From contig CABYTL010000003.1 of the NCBI GenBank assembly GCA_902521805.1, positions 1 through 64,000 of the forward strand: a stretch of DNA of 64,000 bases, written 5' to 3'. The notes under the pieces were generated by a model that did no database searches, was not told the origin of the DNA, and saw only the letters and a program-made list of their open reading frames with translations. Position numbers and translations under genes: made by a program. This stretch comes from an uncultured Pelagibacteraceae bacterium. GTDB taxonomy: Bacteria; Pseudomonadota; Alphaproteobacteria; Pelagibacterales; Pelagibacteraceae. Positions 36,019-45,272 of this stretch are shown one piece after another. The stretch's first letter is position 1, and each line of letters starts with the position of its first letter.

Positions 36019-38210
36019 AAAAAATAATTTTTAGACTAATAATTTTATTATCATTTATATTTTTATCTCTAATTTTATACCTAAGCATAATTGGAGTGAA
36101 AACTAAAAATTTCAATTCTAAAATTATTTCTCAAATCAAGAGTATTGAACCTGATATTGAGCTTAAAATTAATGATGTGAGTGCAAAATTAAATCTATTT
36201 AAATTTAAAATTGACGCAAAAACAGTAGGAACAAATCTAACTTATCAAAACAATGTAATTCAACTCGAGAATATTAAATTTAAAATTTCTTTAAGATCTT
36301 TAATTAATAGAGAATTTGCTTTATCAGAAATTTCGCTTTCATCTAAATCTTTATTAATCAAAGATTTTTTAAGATTTTTAAATTTAATTAAAAAAGATCC
36401 TAAATTATTCATAGCTGAGAAATTTATAGAAAATGGATATCTAATAGCTGATCTTAAAATAGAATTTGATCAATTTGGAAAAATAAAAAAAAATTATAAT
36501 ATTAATGGGATTATTAATGATGGACGAATAAATATTTTTAATAAAAAACGAATAGATAAAATTGATTTTATTTTTCAAATTTCTGATAAAGAAATCATAT
36601 TAAAAAATGCTAGTTTTTTATTAAATGATAAAGGAATTTTAATTCCTGAGCTAATAGCAGAAAGAAAAAATAATGAATTTTTAGTTTCTGGGAAACTTAG
36701 AAATAAAAATCTAATTATTAAAGAAAAAGATATTAAAGATTTAATTGATAAAAAATTTTACAATGTTGATATAAAAGAAATTATTTTTAGCTCAGATAAT
36801 GAATTTAAATTTAAGATAGATCAAAAATTAAGAGTTAAAGATTTAAATTTAATATCTAATATAAATCTCGATTTGCTGAGAATAGATAATTTTTTAAAAT
36901 TAAAAAATTTCTTTCCTAAGATCAAAGAAAATATCGTGTTAAAGAATCAAAGTATTAAATTTAAATATACAAAAGATAAAATAGATATTATGGGTTCAGG
37001 TTATGTATTTATTCAGGATTATTCAGATAATATCAATTATAAAATAACCAAGGATAAAAAAGGATTTGTTTTTGACTCAAGTTTAAAAATATCAAAAAAT
37101 GACTTTCAAATTGATTTACTTAATTATGAAAAAAAAGACAAATCCACGCTAGAGCTTTTAATAAAAGGTACATCTAATAAAAATAAATTTTTTTTTAACG
37201 AAATTTCTTTAATTGAAAATAAAAATTTTTTATCTGTAAAAGATTTAGCATTATCTTCAAATTTCAAAATTAATAAAATTAAAAATATTCGTTTTGATTA
37301 TGTAGATAAAGATAATTTAACGAATAATATTGAAGTTAGAAGAGACAATTTAGATTATAAAATTGCTGGAGATAGTTTTAATTCAAATAAAATTATTATG
37401 AGATTATTAGACTCTAATGATATAAAAAAATATGAATATTTTAATCAAAACTTTAAATTAAATTTTGATGTCGAAAGTATTTTTTTAGATAAAAATAACA
37501 AAACAAATAATCTTAGAGGCTTTCTAGTTTTAAATAATAACAAAATTACAGAACTTGATTTAGAATCCAAATTTCCTAAAGAAAAAAAAATTAAATTAAC
37601 TATAAAAACTAATGATAAAGATGAAAAAATTACTTCACTTTATTCAGGTAAAGCCAAACCCCTAGTAGATAGATATAAATTTGTTAAAGGTTTTGAAAAT
37701 GGTGATCTAAGATTTTATTCTGTAAAAAAAAATGGGATTTCAAATTCAATATTAACAATTGATAATTTTAAAGTCCAAGAAATTCCAGTTTTGGCAAAGT
37801 TGCTAACATTAGCATCTCTCCAGGGTATAGCTGATCTTTTAACAGGAGAGGGTATTAGATTTACTGATTTTGAAATGAAATTTTCTAGTAAAGATAAAAT
37901 AATGACAATTAAGGAGATTTATGCAATTGGTCCTGCAATATCAATCTTAATGGAGGGTTACGTACAAGAAAAAAAACTAATTAGTTTAAGAGGAACATTG
38001 GTACCAGCAACAACTATTAATAGAACAATTTCTTCAATACCATTAATTGGTAATATATTAGTTGGAAAAAAAGTTGGTGAAGGTGTCTTTGGAGTAAGCT
38101 TTAAGGTTAAAGGTCCTCCAGATGATCTTGAAACTACAGTAAATCCGATTAAAACTTTAACACCAAGATTTATTACCCGAACTTTAGAAAAAATAAAAAA
38201 AACTAAATAA
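36015..38210 (+). CDS. AsmA-like / DUF3971-type membrane-anchored protein
   Basis: This 731-residue protein has an N-terminal membrane anchor (about residues 4-26) and a long beta-strand-rich periplasmic region. The best match is the C-terminal part (about 590-715): IPVLAKLLTLASLQGIADLLTGEGIRF, a block typical of AsmA/YhdP-family C-domains, then GPAISILMEGYV and FGVSFKVKGPPDDL. Members are bridge-like proteins implicated in phospholipid transport to the outer membrane; assigning that role here is inference. It overlaps prfB by 4 nt and convergent tyrS by 8 nt. Confidence 0.75.
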   Translation: MKKIIFRLIILLSFIFLSLILYLSIIGVKTKNFNSKIISQIKSIEPDIELKINDVSAKLNLFKFKIDAKTVGTNLTYQNNVIQLENIKFKISLRSLINREFALSEISLSSKSLLIKDFLRFLNLIKKDPKLFIAEKFIENGYLIADLKIEFDQFGKIKKNYNINGIINDGRINIFNKKRIDKIDFIFQISDKEIILKNASFLLNDKGILIPELIAERKNNEFLVSGKLRNKNLIIKEKDIKDLIDKKFYNVDIKEIIFSSDNEFKFKIDQKLRVKDLNLISNINLDLLRIDNFLKLKNFFPKIKENIVLKNQSIKFKYTKDKIDIMGSGYVFIQDYSDNINYKITKDKKGFVFDSSLKISKNDFQIDLLNYEKKDKSTLELLIKGTSNKNKFFFNEISLIENKNFLSVKDLALSSNFKINKIKNIRFDYVDKDNLTNNIEVRRDNLDYKIAGDSFNSNKIIMRLLDSNDIKKYEYFNQNFKLNFDVESIFLDKNNKTNNLRGFLVLNNNKITELDLESKFPKEKKIKLTIKTNDKDEKITSLYSGKAKPLVDRYKFVKGFENGDLRFYSVKKNGISNSILTIDNFKVQEIPVLAKLLTLASLQGIADLLTGEGIRFTDFEMKFSSKDKIMTIKEIYAIGPAISILMEGYVQEKKLISLRGTLVPATTINRTISSIPLIGNILVGKKVGEGVFGVSFKVKGPPDDLETTVNPIKTLTPRFITRTLEKIKKTK

Positions 38211-39432
38211 GCTCAATTTTAATATGTCTTTTTTTTCCTATAGAAAGTTTTAAATAATTATTATCAAATAATTCTTTTTTAATAATAAATTTGTCGTCAT
38301 TAATCATTTTACCATTTATTTTAATAGCATTACCTTTTAACAATCTTCTTATTTCACTTTTGGAACTTTCTAAGTTGGATATAATTATAAGATCGACAAT
38401 CTTTATATCTTTTTTAAGATCTTTAGATTTTATCTTTATTGATAGCAAGTTAGAACTAAGCAATTTTCCGGAAAAAGCCTCTTTAGCAGCTTGCTCTGAA
38501 TTTTGAGCTGCTATTTTTCCATGTAGCATTTCTGTCGTTTTATTAGCTAATAAAATTTTTAAATCATTAATATTTTTATTCTGAAAATTATCAATTTTAC
38601 TAATTTCAAGATCTGTAAAAAATTTTAAGAATTTAATTACGTCTCTATCATCTGTATTTCTCCAATATTGCCAATATTCGTATGCTGATAAATATTTTTT
38701 ATCTAACCAAATAGCACCTGACTCAGTTTTTCCCATTTTTGCTCCAGATGCCAATGTAATTAAAGGAGTTGTTAATCCAAAAACTTGATTATTTGAGTAT
38801 CTTTTTATTAAATCAACTCCATTAACAATATTACCCCATTGATCTGAACCACCTACTTGAAGCAAACAATTTTTTTTCTTATTTAGTTCTAAAAAATCAT
38901 AAGCTTGAAGAATCATATAATTGAATTCCATATAGCTCAAAGACTGTTCTCTCTCTAATCTGTTTTTAACACTATCATAACTCAACATTTTATTTATTGT
39001 AAAATGTTTTCCAATATCTCTTAAAAAAGAAATATAATTTAAGTTTTTAAGCCAGGAATAATTATTTACAAAAATTGGTTTAATCTTAGGATTTTTGACA
39101 TCTAAAAAATTTTTTAATAATTTTTCTATATTCTTAATGTTTTTGTCTATCTCTTTTTCATTTAATATTTTTCTTGTTTTATCTTTTCCAGAAGGATCAC
39201 CAATTCGAGTTGTCCCACCACCTAATAATACTATTGGTCTATGACCATGTTTTTGTAGTAATCTCAAACACATTATCTGTAGAAGACTACCAACGTGAAG
39301 ACTTTCAGCAGTACAATCAAAGCCTATATAGGCACTAATTTTTTTTTTATCTAATAATTTTGATAATTCTTCCTCATTAGTACATTGATAGAAAAAACCT
39401 CTATCTTTAAATTCTTTTAAAAATTTATTCAT
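38203..39432 (-). CDS. tyrS: Tyrosyl-tRNA synthetase
   Basis: TyrS charges tRNA-Tyr. The 409-residue class I enzyme has the HIGH-type motif CTAESLHVGSLLQ, the tyrosine pocket MILQAYDFLELN with QVGGSDQWGNI, the KMSKS variant AKMGKTESG, and a C-terminal S4 RNA-binding domain (SEIRRLLKGNAIKINGK). Length is standard. It diverges from anmK across 47 bp. Confidence 0.95.
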   Translation of the reverse strand: MNKFLKEFKDRGFFYQCTNEEELSKLLDKKKISAYIGFDCTAESLHVGSLLQIMCLRLLQKHGHRPIVLLGGGTTRIGDPSGKDKTRKILNEKEIDKNIKNIEKLLKNFLDVKNPKIKPIFVNNYSWLKNLNYISFLRDIGKHFTINKMLSYDSVKNRLEREQSLSYMEFNYMILQAYDFLELNKKKNCLLQVGGSDQWGNIVNGVDLIKRYSNNQVFGLTTPLITLASGAKMGKTESGAIWLDKKYLSAYEYWQYWRNTDDRDVIKFLKFFTDLEISKIDNFQNKNINDLKILLANKTTEMLHGKIAAQNSEQAAKEAFSGKLLSSNLLSIKIKSKDLKKDIKIVDLIIISNLESSKSEIRRLLKGNAIKINGKMINDDKFIIKKELFDNNYLKLSIGKKRHIKIELI

Positions 39433-39479
39433 ATGTCTATAATTCTACAATATACATTATTTGATAAAAAAAAATAAGA

Positions 39480-40631
39480 ATGGGTAAGATTTATACGGCC
39501 TTAGGATTAATGAGTGGAACTTCAATGGATGGAGTAGATGCCTCAATAATAAGGTCTGACGGTAATAGTGAATATTCAATAAAATTAGATAAATATTTTG
39601 AGTATGAGGAAGAACTTAGAAAAAAACTTATTAATATCAGGTCTAAAATCTTTAGAGTAGAACATTTAAAAGCTTATTCTGTTGAACTAAATGATTTGGA
39701 AAGAGAAATTACATTATTTCATGCTAACGCTGTTAATGAAATTCTTGAAAGTTCTAAAATCGAAGTAGATTTTTTAGGTTTTCATGGTCATACAATATTT
39801 CATGATAGTAAGAAAAAAATCAGCAAACAACTGGGTAATGGAAAATTATTATCTCAATTAACAAAAAAAATAGTTATTTTTAATTTTAGAGAGAATGATT
39901 TGAAACATGGAGGTCAAGGTGCACCATTAGTTCCAATTTTTCACAACACCATCGCTAACAAGTTTTTAAAAAAAGAATTAAATAAATATTTCTCAGTAAA
40001 CATTTTAAATATTGGAGGAATATCAAATATTACACAAACAGTGAAATGGGAGGATTTTTTAAAGCCAAATTCTATAAATGTTTTAAGAGCTTGTGATATT
40101 GGTCCAGGAAATTGTCTTATTGATGAATGGGTAAGAAAAAATTCAAATAATAAATATGATAAAGGAGGAGAACTTGCAAATGTTGGTAAGACTGACGACT
40201 TAATATTAAATCAAGCCTTAGAAAATTTTGATGTTATTCCACCTTATAAAGATTCTTTAGATGTAAGAGATTTTGATATATCTTTTACAAAAGGTCTTTC
40301 TTTGGAAAATGGCGCTTCAACTTTAACAGATTTTACTGCTACTCAAATTGCTAAAGCCTTAGTTTATTTTGGAGGTTCATCAAAATCTTCTATATTTTTA
40401 GTTTCAGGTGGTGGTAGAAAAAATAAATATTTAATAAAATCAATAATAGAAAATATTAGAGGAATGGTTTTACTCCCTATAGAAAAGTATGGAATTGATG
40501 GAGATTTTGTAGAGTCCCAAGCTTTCGCTTATTTAGCTATTAGATCTTTTTTAAAATTACCAATTTCATTCCCGACAACCACTGGCTGTAAACAACCAAC
40601 TATAGGTGGTGTCACAGTAAAAAATTTTTAA
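39480..40631 (+). CDS. anmK: Anhydro-N-acetylmuramic acid kinase
   Basis: AnmK converts anhydro-MurNAc, released during wall turnover, to MurNAc 6-phosphate. The 383-residue protein begins with the ATP-binding LGLMSGTSMDGVDASI. It also has GFHGHTIFH, FNIGGISNIT-like (LNIGGISNIT), ACDIGPGNCLIDEW and LVSGGGRKN. Length fits the family. Its stop codon shares TTAA with that of the convergent hydrolase. Confidence 0.94.
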   Translation: MGKIYTALGLMSGTSMDGVDASIIRSDGNSEYSIKLDKYFEYEEELRKKLINIRSKIFRVEHLKAYSVELNDLEREITLFHANAVNEILESSKIEVDFLGFHGHTIFHDSKKKISKQLGNGKLLSQLTKKIVIFNFRENDLKHGGQGAPLVPIFHNTIANKFLKKELNKYFSVNILNIGGISNITQTVKWEDFLKPNSINVLRACDIGPGNCLIDEWVRKNSNNKYDKGGELANVGKTDDLILNQALENFDVIPPYKDSLDVRDFDISFTKGLSLENGASTLTDFTATQIAKALVYFGGSSKSSIFLVSGGGRKNKYLIKSIIENIRGMVLLPIEKYGIDGDFVESQAFAYLAIRSFLKLPISFPTTTGCKQPTIGGVTVKNF

Positions 40632-41284
40632 TACAGAGCTGTTTCTTTTTTTATATATTTGTCTAAATGGTTTACTAATTGATCTTCACTTTTTGAAAAA
40701 AAATGATTCGCGTCTGGAACAGATTGAAAATCTACTTTAATTCCTTTTTGAACGCTCAATCTCTTATCTAATTCTTTTATATGTTCTAATGGAACTAATT
40801 CATCTTTTTTTCCGTAGATCATTAAACCAGAAGTTGGACATGGAGAAAGAAAAGAAAAATCATAAACATTTGGTTGGGGTGAAATCGCTATAAATCTATT
40901 TATTTCTGGTCTTCGCATTAATAATTGCATTGCAATTAACGAGCCAAATGAAAAACCAGAAACCCAGCATTGTGAATTATCAAAATTTTCTCTTTCAAGC
41001 CAATCTAAAGCAGCAGCAGCGTCAGCTAATTCACCTTGACCATTATCAAATTCACCATCACTTTTACCCACACCTCTAAAATTAACTCTACAAACAGAAA
41101 AATCATTTTCCATAAATATTTTGAAAGCTTCAACAACCACTTTATTATTCATTGTTCCACCATATTGTGGATGAGGTTGCAATACCAATGCTACAGGAGA
41201 GGTATTTTTTTTACTTTTAAAATATTTCGCTTCAAGTCTACCAACAGGCCCAGGTATAAAAATTTCTAAAATTTTGTTATCCAT
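40628..41284 (-). CDS. Alpha/beta hydrolase of the COG2945 type
   Basis: This 218-residue cytosolic protein has the alpha/beta-hydrolase plan: ALVLQPHPQYGGTMNNKVV near the start, CRVNFRGVGKSDGEFDNGQGE, the nucleophile elbow VSGFSFGSL, an acid after SGLMIYGKKDELV and the histidine in PDANHFF. The family is common in alphaproteobacteria with unknown substrate. It lies divergent from the iscR promoter across 134 bp that includes the IscR box. Confidence 0.82.
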   Translation of the reverse strand: MDNKILEIFIPGPVGRLEAKYFKSKKNTSPVALVLQPHPQYGGTMNNKVVVEAFKIFMENDFSVCRVNFRGVGKSDGEFDNGQGELADAAAALDWLERENFDNSQCWVSGFSFGSLIAMQLLMRRPEINRFIAISPQPNVYDFSFLSPCPTSGLMIYGKKDELVPLEHIKELDKRLSVQKGIKVDFQSVPDANHFFSKSEDQLVNHLDKYIKKETALY

Positions 41285-41367
41285 ATTTAATATTGATTAT
41301 CATTCTCAAAAAAAAATTAGGTTTATCATAACTGCGTGGCAAAATGTTAGTATTTTTTTTCTTTAAG

Positions 41368-41392
41368 ATACTTGACTATTTTAGTCAGGTTT
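41368..41392 (+). promoter_or_regulatory. IscR type 1 operator upstream of iscR-suf
   Basis: The 25-bp site containing TTGACTATTTTAGTCAGG matches the E. coli type 1 IscR consensus ATASYYGACTRWWWYAGTCRRSTAT at 24 of 25 positions by my count; only the penultimate base differs. It overlaps a -35 and lies 26 bp before the iscR start. Binding here would let [2Fe-2S]-IscR repress its own operon. Confidence 0.85.
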
Positions 41393-41399
41393 ATATATA
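41372..41399 (+). promoter_or_regulatory. Promoter of iscR-suf operon
   Basis: A -35 TTGACT lies 16 bp before a -10 TATATA. The -35 falls inside the IscR box and the -10 just beyond it, so bound regulator would block polymerase. The start site would lie shortly before the iscR ATG at 41419. Confidence 0.65.
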
Positions 41400-41418
41400 C
41401 CCTTTAAAATCGCGATTT

Positions 41419-41793
41419 ATGAAACTAACATCTAAAGGCAGATATGCGGTAATGGCTTTAGTAGATCTGGCGAGATTTAATAATATTAACCCAGTATCTC
41501 TAAGAGACATCTCGCTAAGACAAGGTATTTCTCTTGATTACTTAGAACAAATTTTTTCTAAACTAAGAAAAAAAGAAATTGTTCAAAGTGTAAGAGGAAA
41601 TCAAGGTGGCTATGTTTTAAACAAAAAAGCTAAAGAGATAAAACTTACTAATATTTTTGATGCTGTTGATGAAAAAGTTAAAACTGTTCAGTGTAAAAAA
41701 GAGTCTAAAAAAAGTTGCAACGGTAAATCTACAAAATGTTTAACCCATAATTTATGGGATGAGCTTGAAAACCACATAAATGATTTTTTTTGA
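41419..41793 (+). CDS. iscR: Rrf2-family iron-sulfur regulator IscR
   Basis: IscR senses cluster status through a bound [2Fe-2S] and controls cluster-assembly genes. The family start MKLTSKGRYAVMALVDLA places the start at 41419, giving 124 residues; the 25 extra track residues read through the promoter and operator. A winged-helix domain (ISLRQGISLDYLEQIFSKLRKKEIVQSVRGNQGGY) is followed by three cysteines, C92, C100 and C107, and H110 in KCLTHNLW. This matches the IscR ligand set with slightly wider cysteine spacing. It heads the suf operon. Confidence 0.93.
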   Translation: MKLTSKGRYAVMALVDLARFNNINPVSLRDISLRQGISLDYLEQIFSKLRKKEIVQSVRGNQGGYVLNKKAKEIKLTNIFDAVDEKVKTVQCKKESKKSCNGKSTKCLTHNLWDELENHINDFF

Positions 41794-41845
41794 AAAAAAG
41801 AGTTTAGAAGATCTTATTCAAGATAAAATTGAGAGAAGAATTTAA
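41780..41845 (+). CDS. Possible 21-codon ORF between iscR and sufB
   Basis: An ATG overlapping the end of iscR opens 21 codons ([20 protein letters not shown]...) that stop 2 nt before the sufB ATG. It could be a coupling peptide that keeps ribosomes near the sufB start, or chance. No homologue is recognised and length gives little support. Confidence 0.2.
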   Translation: MIFFEKKSLEDLIQDKIERRI

Positions 41846-41847
41846 AA

Positions 41848-43290
41848 ATGGATACCAGAGAAAAAGATATAGAAAAGTTAAAAGATTATAAGTACGGTTT
41901 TACTACAGATATAGAAAACATTAAAGCTCCAAAAGGCTTAAATGAAGATGTGATCAAGTTTATTTCTAATATCAAAAAAGAACCACAATGGATGTTAGAC
42001 TTTAGATTAAAAGCTTACGAGCGATTAAAACTTTTAAAAGAACCTAATTGGCAAAAACCAAAATATCCTAAAATTAATTATCAAGATTTATATTATTATT
42101 CAGCACCAAAAAGCATGAAAGATAAGCCAAAAAGTCTTGATGAACTTGACCCTAAACTTTTAGAGACATATAAAAAACTCGGAATTCCATTACAAGAACA
42201 AGCAAGATTAAATGGAATTGCTGTAGACGCAGTATTTGATTCTGTTTCAGTTGCAACTACTTTTAAAGGTGAGTTGACTAAACACGGAATAATATTTTGT
42301 TCAATGTCAGAGGCAATTCAAAAACATCCTAATCTTGTAAAAAAATATTTAGGTACAGTAATACCAGTTACAGATCATTTCTTTGCCACACTGAACTCTG
42401 CAGTTTTTACAGATGGATCATTCGTTTATATTCCTGAAGGTGTTAAGTGCCCTATGGAACTATCAACTTATTTCAGAATTAATGCATCAGAAACAGGACA
42501 GTTCGAGCGAACATTAATTATTGCTGATAAAGGAAGTTATGTGAGTTACCTCGAAGGATGTACCGCTCCAATGAGAGATGAGAATCAATTGCACGCAGCA
42601 AATGTTGAATTGATAGCTTTTGACGATGCAGAAATAAAGTACTCAACTGTACAAAATTGGTATCCAGGCGATGAAAATGGTAAAGGAGGAATTTATAATT
42701 TTGTAACCAAAAGAGGATTATGTAAGGGAAAAAATTCTAAGATTTCTTGGACGCAAGTTGAAACAGGATCAGCCATAACTTGGAAATATCCAAGCTGTAT
42801 ATTAAAAGGTGATAATTCAATTGGTGAATTTTATTCTATAGCAATTACCAATAATCATCAAAAAGCAGACACTGGTACAAAGATGATTCATTTGGGAAAA
42901 AATACTAAAAGTAAAATTATTTCAAAAGGGATAAGTGCTGGATTTTCTGACATGACTTACAGAGGTTTAGTAGATATTAATTCAAAAGCTAAAAATTCTA
43001 GCAACTACACACAATGCGACTCCTTATTAATGGGAAATAAATGTGGTGCACACACAGTTCCATATATTAAAAATAAAAATTTTGATTCCAATATTGCTCA
43101 TGAGGCTACGACATCAAAAATAAGTGAAGAACAATTACATTATTGCCAACAAAGAGGACTTAATCCTGAGGAAGCTGTAGGATTAATTGTTAATGGCTTT
43201 TGTAAGGAAGTATTACAACAATTACCAATGGAGTTTGCAGTCGAAGCCCAAAAACTTGTAGGTATTAGCTTAGAAGGAAGTGTCGGTTAA
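41848..43290 (+). CDS. sufB: Fe-S cluster assembly scaffold protein SufB
   Basis: SufB is the main scaffold of the SufBCD complex where sulfur and iron are joined. The 480-residue protein shows [66 protein letters not shown] and [31 protein letters not shown] ribosome site precedes the ATG. Its stop overlaps the sufC start by 1 nt. Confidence 0.97.
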   Translation: MDTREKDIEKLKDYKYGFTTDIENIKAPKGLNEDVIKFISNIKKEPQWMLDFRLKAYERLKLLKEPNWQKPKYPKINYQDLYYYSAPKSMKDKPKSLDELDPKLLETYKKLGIPLQEQARLNGIAVDAVFDSVSVATTFKGELTKHGIIFCSMSEAIQKHPNLVKKYLGTVIPVTDHFFATLNSAVFTDGSFVYIPEGVKCPMELSTYFRINASETGQFERTLIIADKGSYVSYLEGCTAPMRDENQLHAANVELIAFDDAEIKYSTVQNWYPGDENGKGGIYNFVTKRGLCKGKNSKISWTQVETGSAITWKYPSCILKGDNSIGEFYSIAITNNHQKADTGTKMIHLGKNTKSKIISKGISAGFSDMTYRGLVDINSKAKNSSNYTQCDSLLMGNKCGAHTVPYIKNKNFDSNIAHEATTSKISEEQLHYCQQRGLNPEEAVGLIVNGFCKEVLQQLPMEFAVEAQKLVGISLEGSVG

Positions 43291-44024
43291 TGCTTAAAAT
43301 AAGTAATTTAAATGCAAATGTTGAGAACAAATCGATTTTAAAGGGTTTTTCATTGAATATAAATCCTGGCGAAGTTCACGCAATTATGGGTCCAAACGGA
43401 TCAGGAAAAAGCACATTATCTAACATTCTATCAGGAAAAAAAGGATATGAGGTATCTGGTGAAATCTTATTTGAAAATAAAAATTTATTTGACCTTGAGA
43501 CTGAAGAAAGAGCTCACAAAGGAATATTTTTAGCTTTTCAATATCCATTAGAAATTCCAGGTGTAAATACGAATATATTTTTAAAGACGTCTTTAAATGC
43601 AATTAGAAAAGCACGAGGAGAAAAAGAATTAGACGCCATTGAATTTTTAAAACTTGTGAAAGAAAAAGCTAAAAAATTAAAATTTGATGAAGAAAAACTG
43701 AATAGACAATTAAATGTTGGGTTTTCTGGTGGAGAAAAAAAGAAAAATGAAATTTTGCAAATGTCTATGTTATCCCCAAAATTATCTATTTTAGATGAGA
43801 CAGACTCAGGCTTAGACATAGATGCGCTTAAAATAGTTGCAGATGGAGTTAACACTTTAAGAAATAAAGATAATTCTTTTTTAATAATAACCCATTATCA
43901 AAGATTATTAGATTACATTAAGCCAGATTTTGTTCATGTTTTAATGAATGGAAAAATAACTAGATCTGGTGGTCCAGAATTAGCAATAGAGTTAGAAAAA
44001 AATGGATACGAAAGTTTTAATTAA
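43290..44024 (+). CDS. sufC: Fe-S cluster assembly ATPase SufC
   Basis: SufC is the ABC-type ATPase that drives conformational change in SufBD. The 244-residue protein has Walker A MGPNGSGKSTLSN, a Q-loop in FQYPLEIPG, the signature FSGGEKKKNEILQM and Walker B LSILDETDSGLDIDALK. It lies between sufB and sufD with no intergenic space. Confidence 0.97.
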   Translation: MLKISNLNANVENKSILKGFSLNINPGEVHAIMGPNGSGKSTLSNILSGKKGYEVSGEILFENKNLFDLETEERAHKGIFLAFQYPLEIPGVNTNIFLKTSLNAIRKARGEKELDAIEFLKLVKEKAKKLKFDEEKLNRQLNVGFSGGEKKKNEILQMSMLSPKLSILDETDSGLDIDALKIVADGVNTLRNKDNSFLIITHYQRLLDYIKPDFVHVLMNGKITRSGGPELAIELEKNGYESFN

Positions 44025-45272
44025 ATGAGTGAACAATTACAATCAGATTTTGATAAAATAGTAAAAACTTGGAAAATTTCTAAAGAAGAAATTCTAATTA
44101 AAAAAAATTTTTTAAATAAATTTATAGAAAGTGGTTTTCCAAATAGAAAACAAGAAGATTGGAAGTTTTTAGATATTAGTCAAATCATTAAAAAGAATAT
44201 AAGTGCTTTAAGTTTTTTTAATGATTATTCGCAATCTAATAAAATTGACTCATCTACTTTTGTTGATGGTTTGGAGCATAATAAGATTATTTTTATAAAT
44301 GGAAGAATTGAGAAAATTGATTTTAATTACGAAGACCAAAATAAAATTGAAATAAGTGATGAAACTAAAAAAGATATATCATTCGATTATGAGAATTCAT
44401 TGATCGATTTAAATAGTGCCTTTACCCATAAAGTTTTTAAAATTTTAATTAAAAAAGATTATTCTCTTAAGAAACCTTTAATAATTTATCATTCAACGAA
44501 TGAGAAAATTAAATCGACTAATATCAATTTAAGATTAGATTTTGAGTTAGGTGAAAATAGCTGCTTAAAGCTTATTGATTATTTTTCTAATAACACAACA
44601 AAAAACTTTATCAATATTTTTTACAATTTTAATTTAGAAACAGACTCTATCCTAAAAAATTATAAAATTGATAAATTCAGAAATAATAACCTTAAATACT
44701 CTTTTAATAATATTGAACAGGGTAATAATAGTGTTTCAGAAACATTTATACTATCTGCTGGTTCAGATTATTTTAAAAATGAAATTAATTGTAATTTAAA
44801 CGGTGAATATTCTTCTGCTTTTATTAACGGCTTATTTTCATTAAAGGAAGATCAACAGCATGAAATAAGATCTACAATAAACCATTTAGTTGAGAACACA
44901 AAAAGTTATCAGCTCATCAAAAGTGTTCTTGGAAAACACTCTAAATCTGCATATCAAGGTAGAATATTTGTAAACTCAAAAGCTCAAAAAACTGACGGGT
45001 ATCAATTAAGTAAAGCAATATTGTTAGATGAAACATCAGAATTTAACGCAAAACCTGAATTAGAAATTTATGCAGATGATGTAAAATGTTCTCATGGATC
45101 AGCATCAGGAAGCTTAAATGAAGACTCAATTTTTTATTTAATGTCTCGTGGTTTAAATTACCAACAATCAAAAGAACTTTTGATAAATGGTTTTTTGTTA
45201 GATGTCGTTGAAAAGATTACAGACTCAGAAATAAAAAACTTAATTAAAAATATTATTGGATTAAAAGAATGA
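44025..45272 (+). CDS. sufD: Fe-S cluster assembly protein SufD
   Basis: SufD pairs with SufB in the SufBC2D complex and assists iron entry. The 415-residue protein has a divergent N-terminal region (GFPNRKQEDWKFLDISQI) and the conserved C-terminal core SAYQGRIFVNSKAQKTDGYQLSKAILLDETSEFNAKPELEIYADDVKCSHGSASG. The conserved histidine and cysteine in KCSHGS are present. It overlaps sufS by 4 nt. Confidence 0.95.
   Translation: MSEQLQSDFDKIVKTWKISKEEILIKKNFLNKFIESGFPNRKQEDWKFLDISQIIKKNISALSFFNDYSQSNKIDSSTFVDGLEHNKIIFINGRIEKIDFNYEDQNKIEISDETKKDISFDYENSLIDLNSAFTHKVFKILIKKDYSLKKPLIIYHSTNEKIKSTNINLRLDFELGENSCLKLIDYFSNNTTKNFINIFYNFNLETDSILKNYKIDKFRNNNLKYSFNNIEQGNNSVSETFILSAGSDYFKNEINCNLNGEYSSAFINGLFSLKEDQQHEIRSTINHLVENTKSYQLIKSVLGKHSKSAYQGRIFVNSKAQKTDGYQLSKAILLDETSEFNAKPELEIYADDVKCSHGSASGSLNEDSIFYLMSRGLNYQQSKELLINGFLLDVVEKITDSEIKNLIKNIIGLKE

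Noticed and set aside
43538-43855. 105-residue minus-strand ORF opposite sufC
   Set aside because: It is antisense to the conserved SufC domain and shows no recognisable family; long antisense ORFs are common in this base composition.
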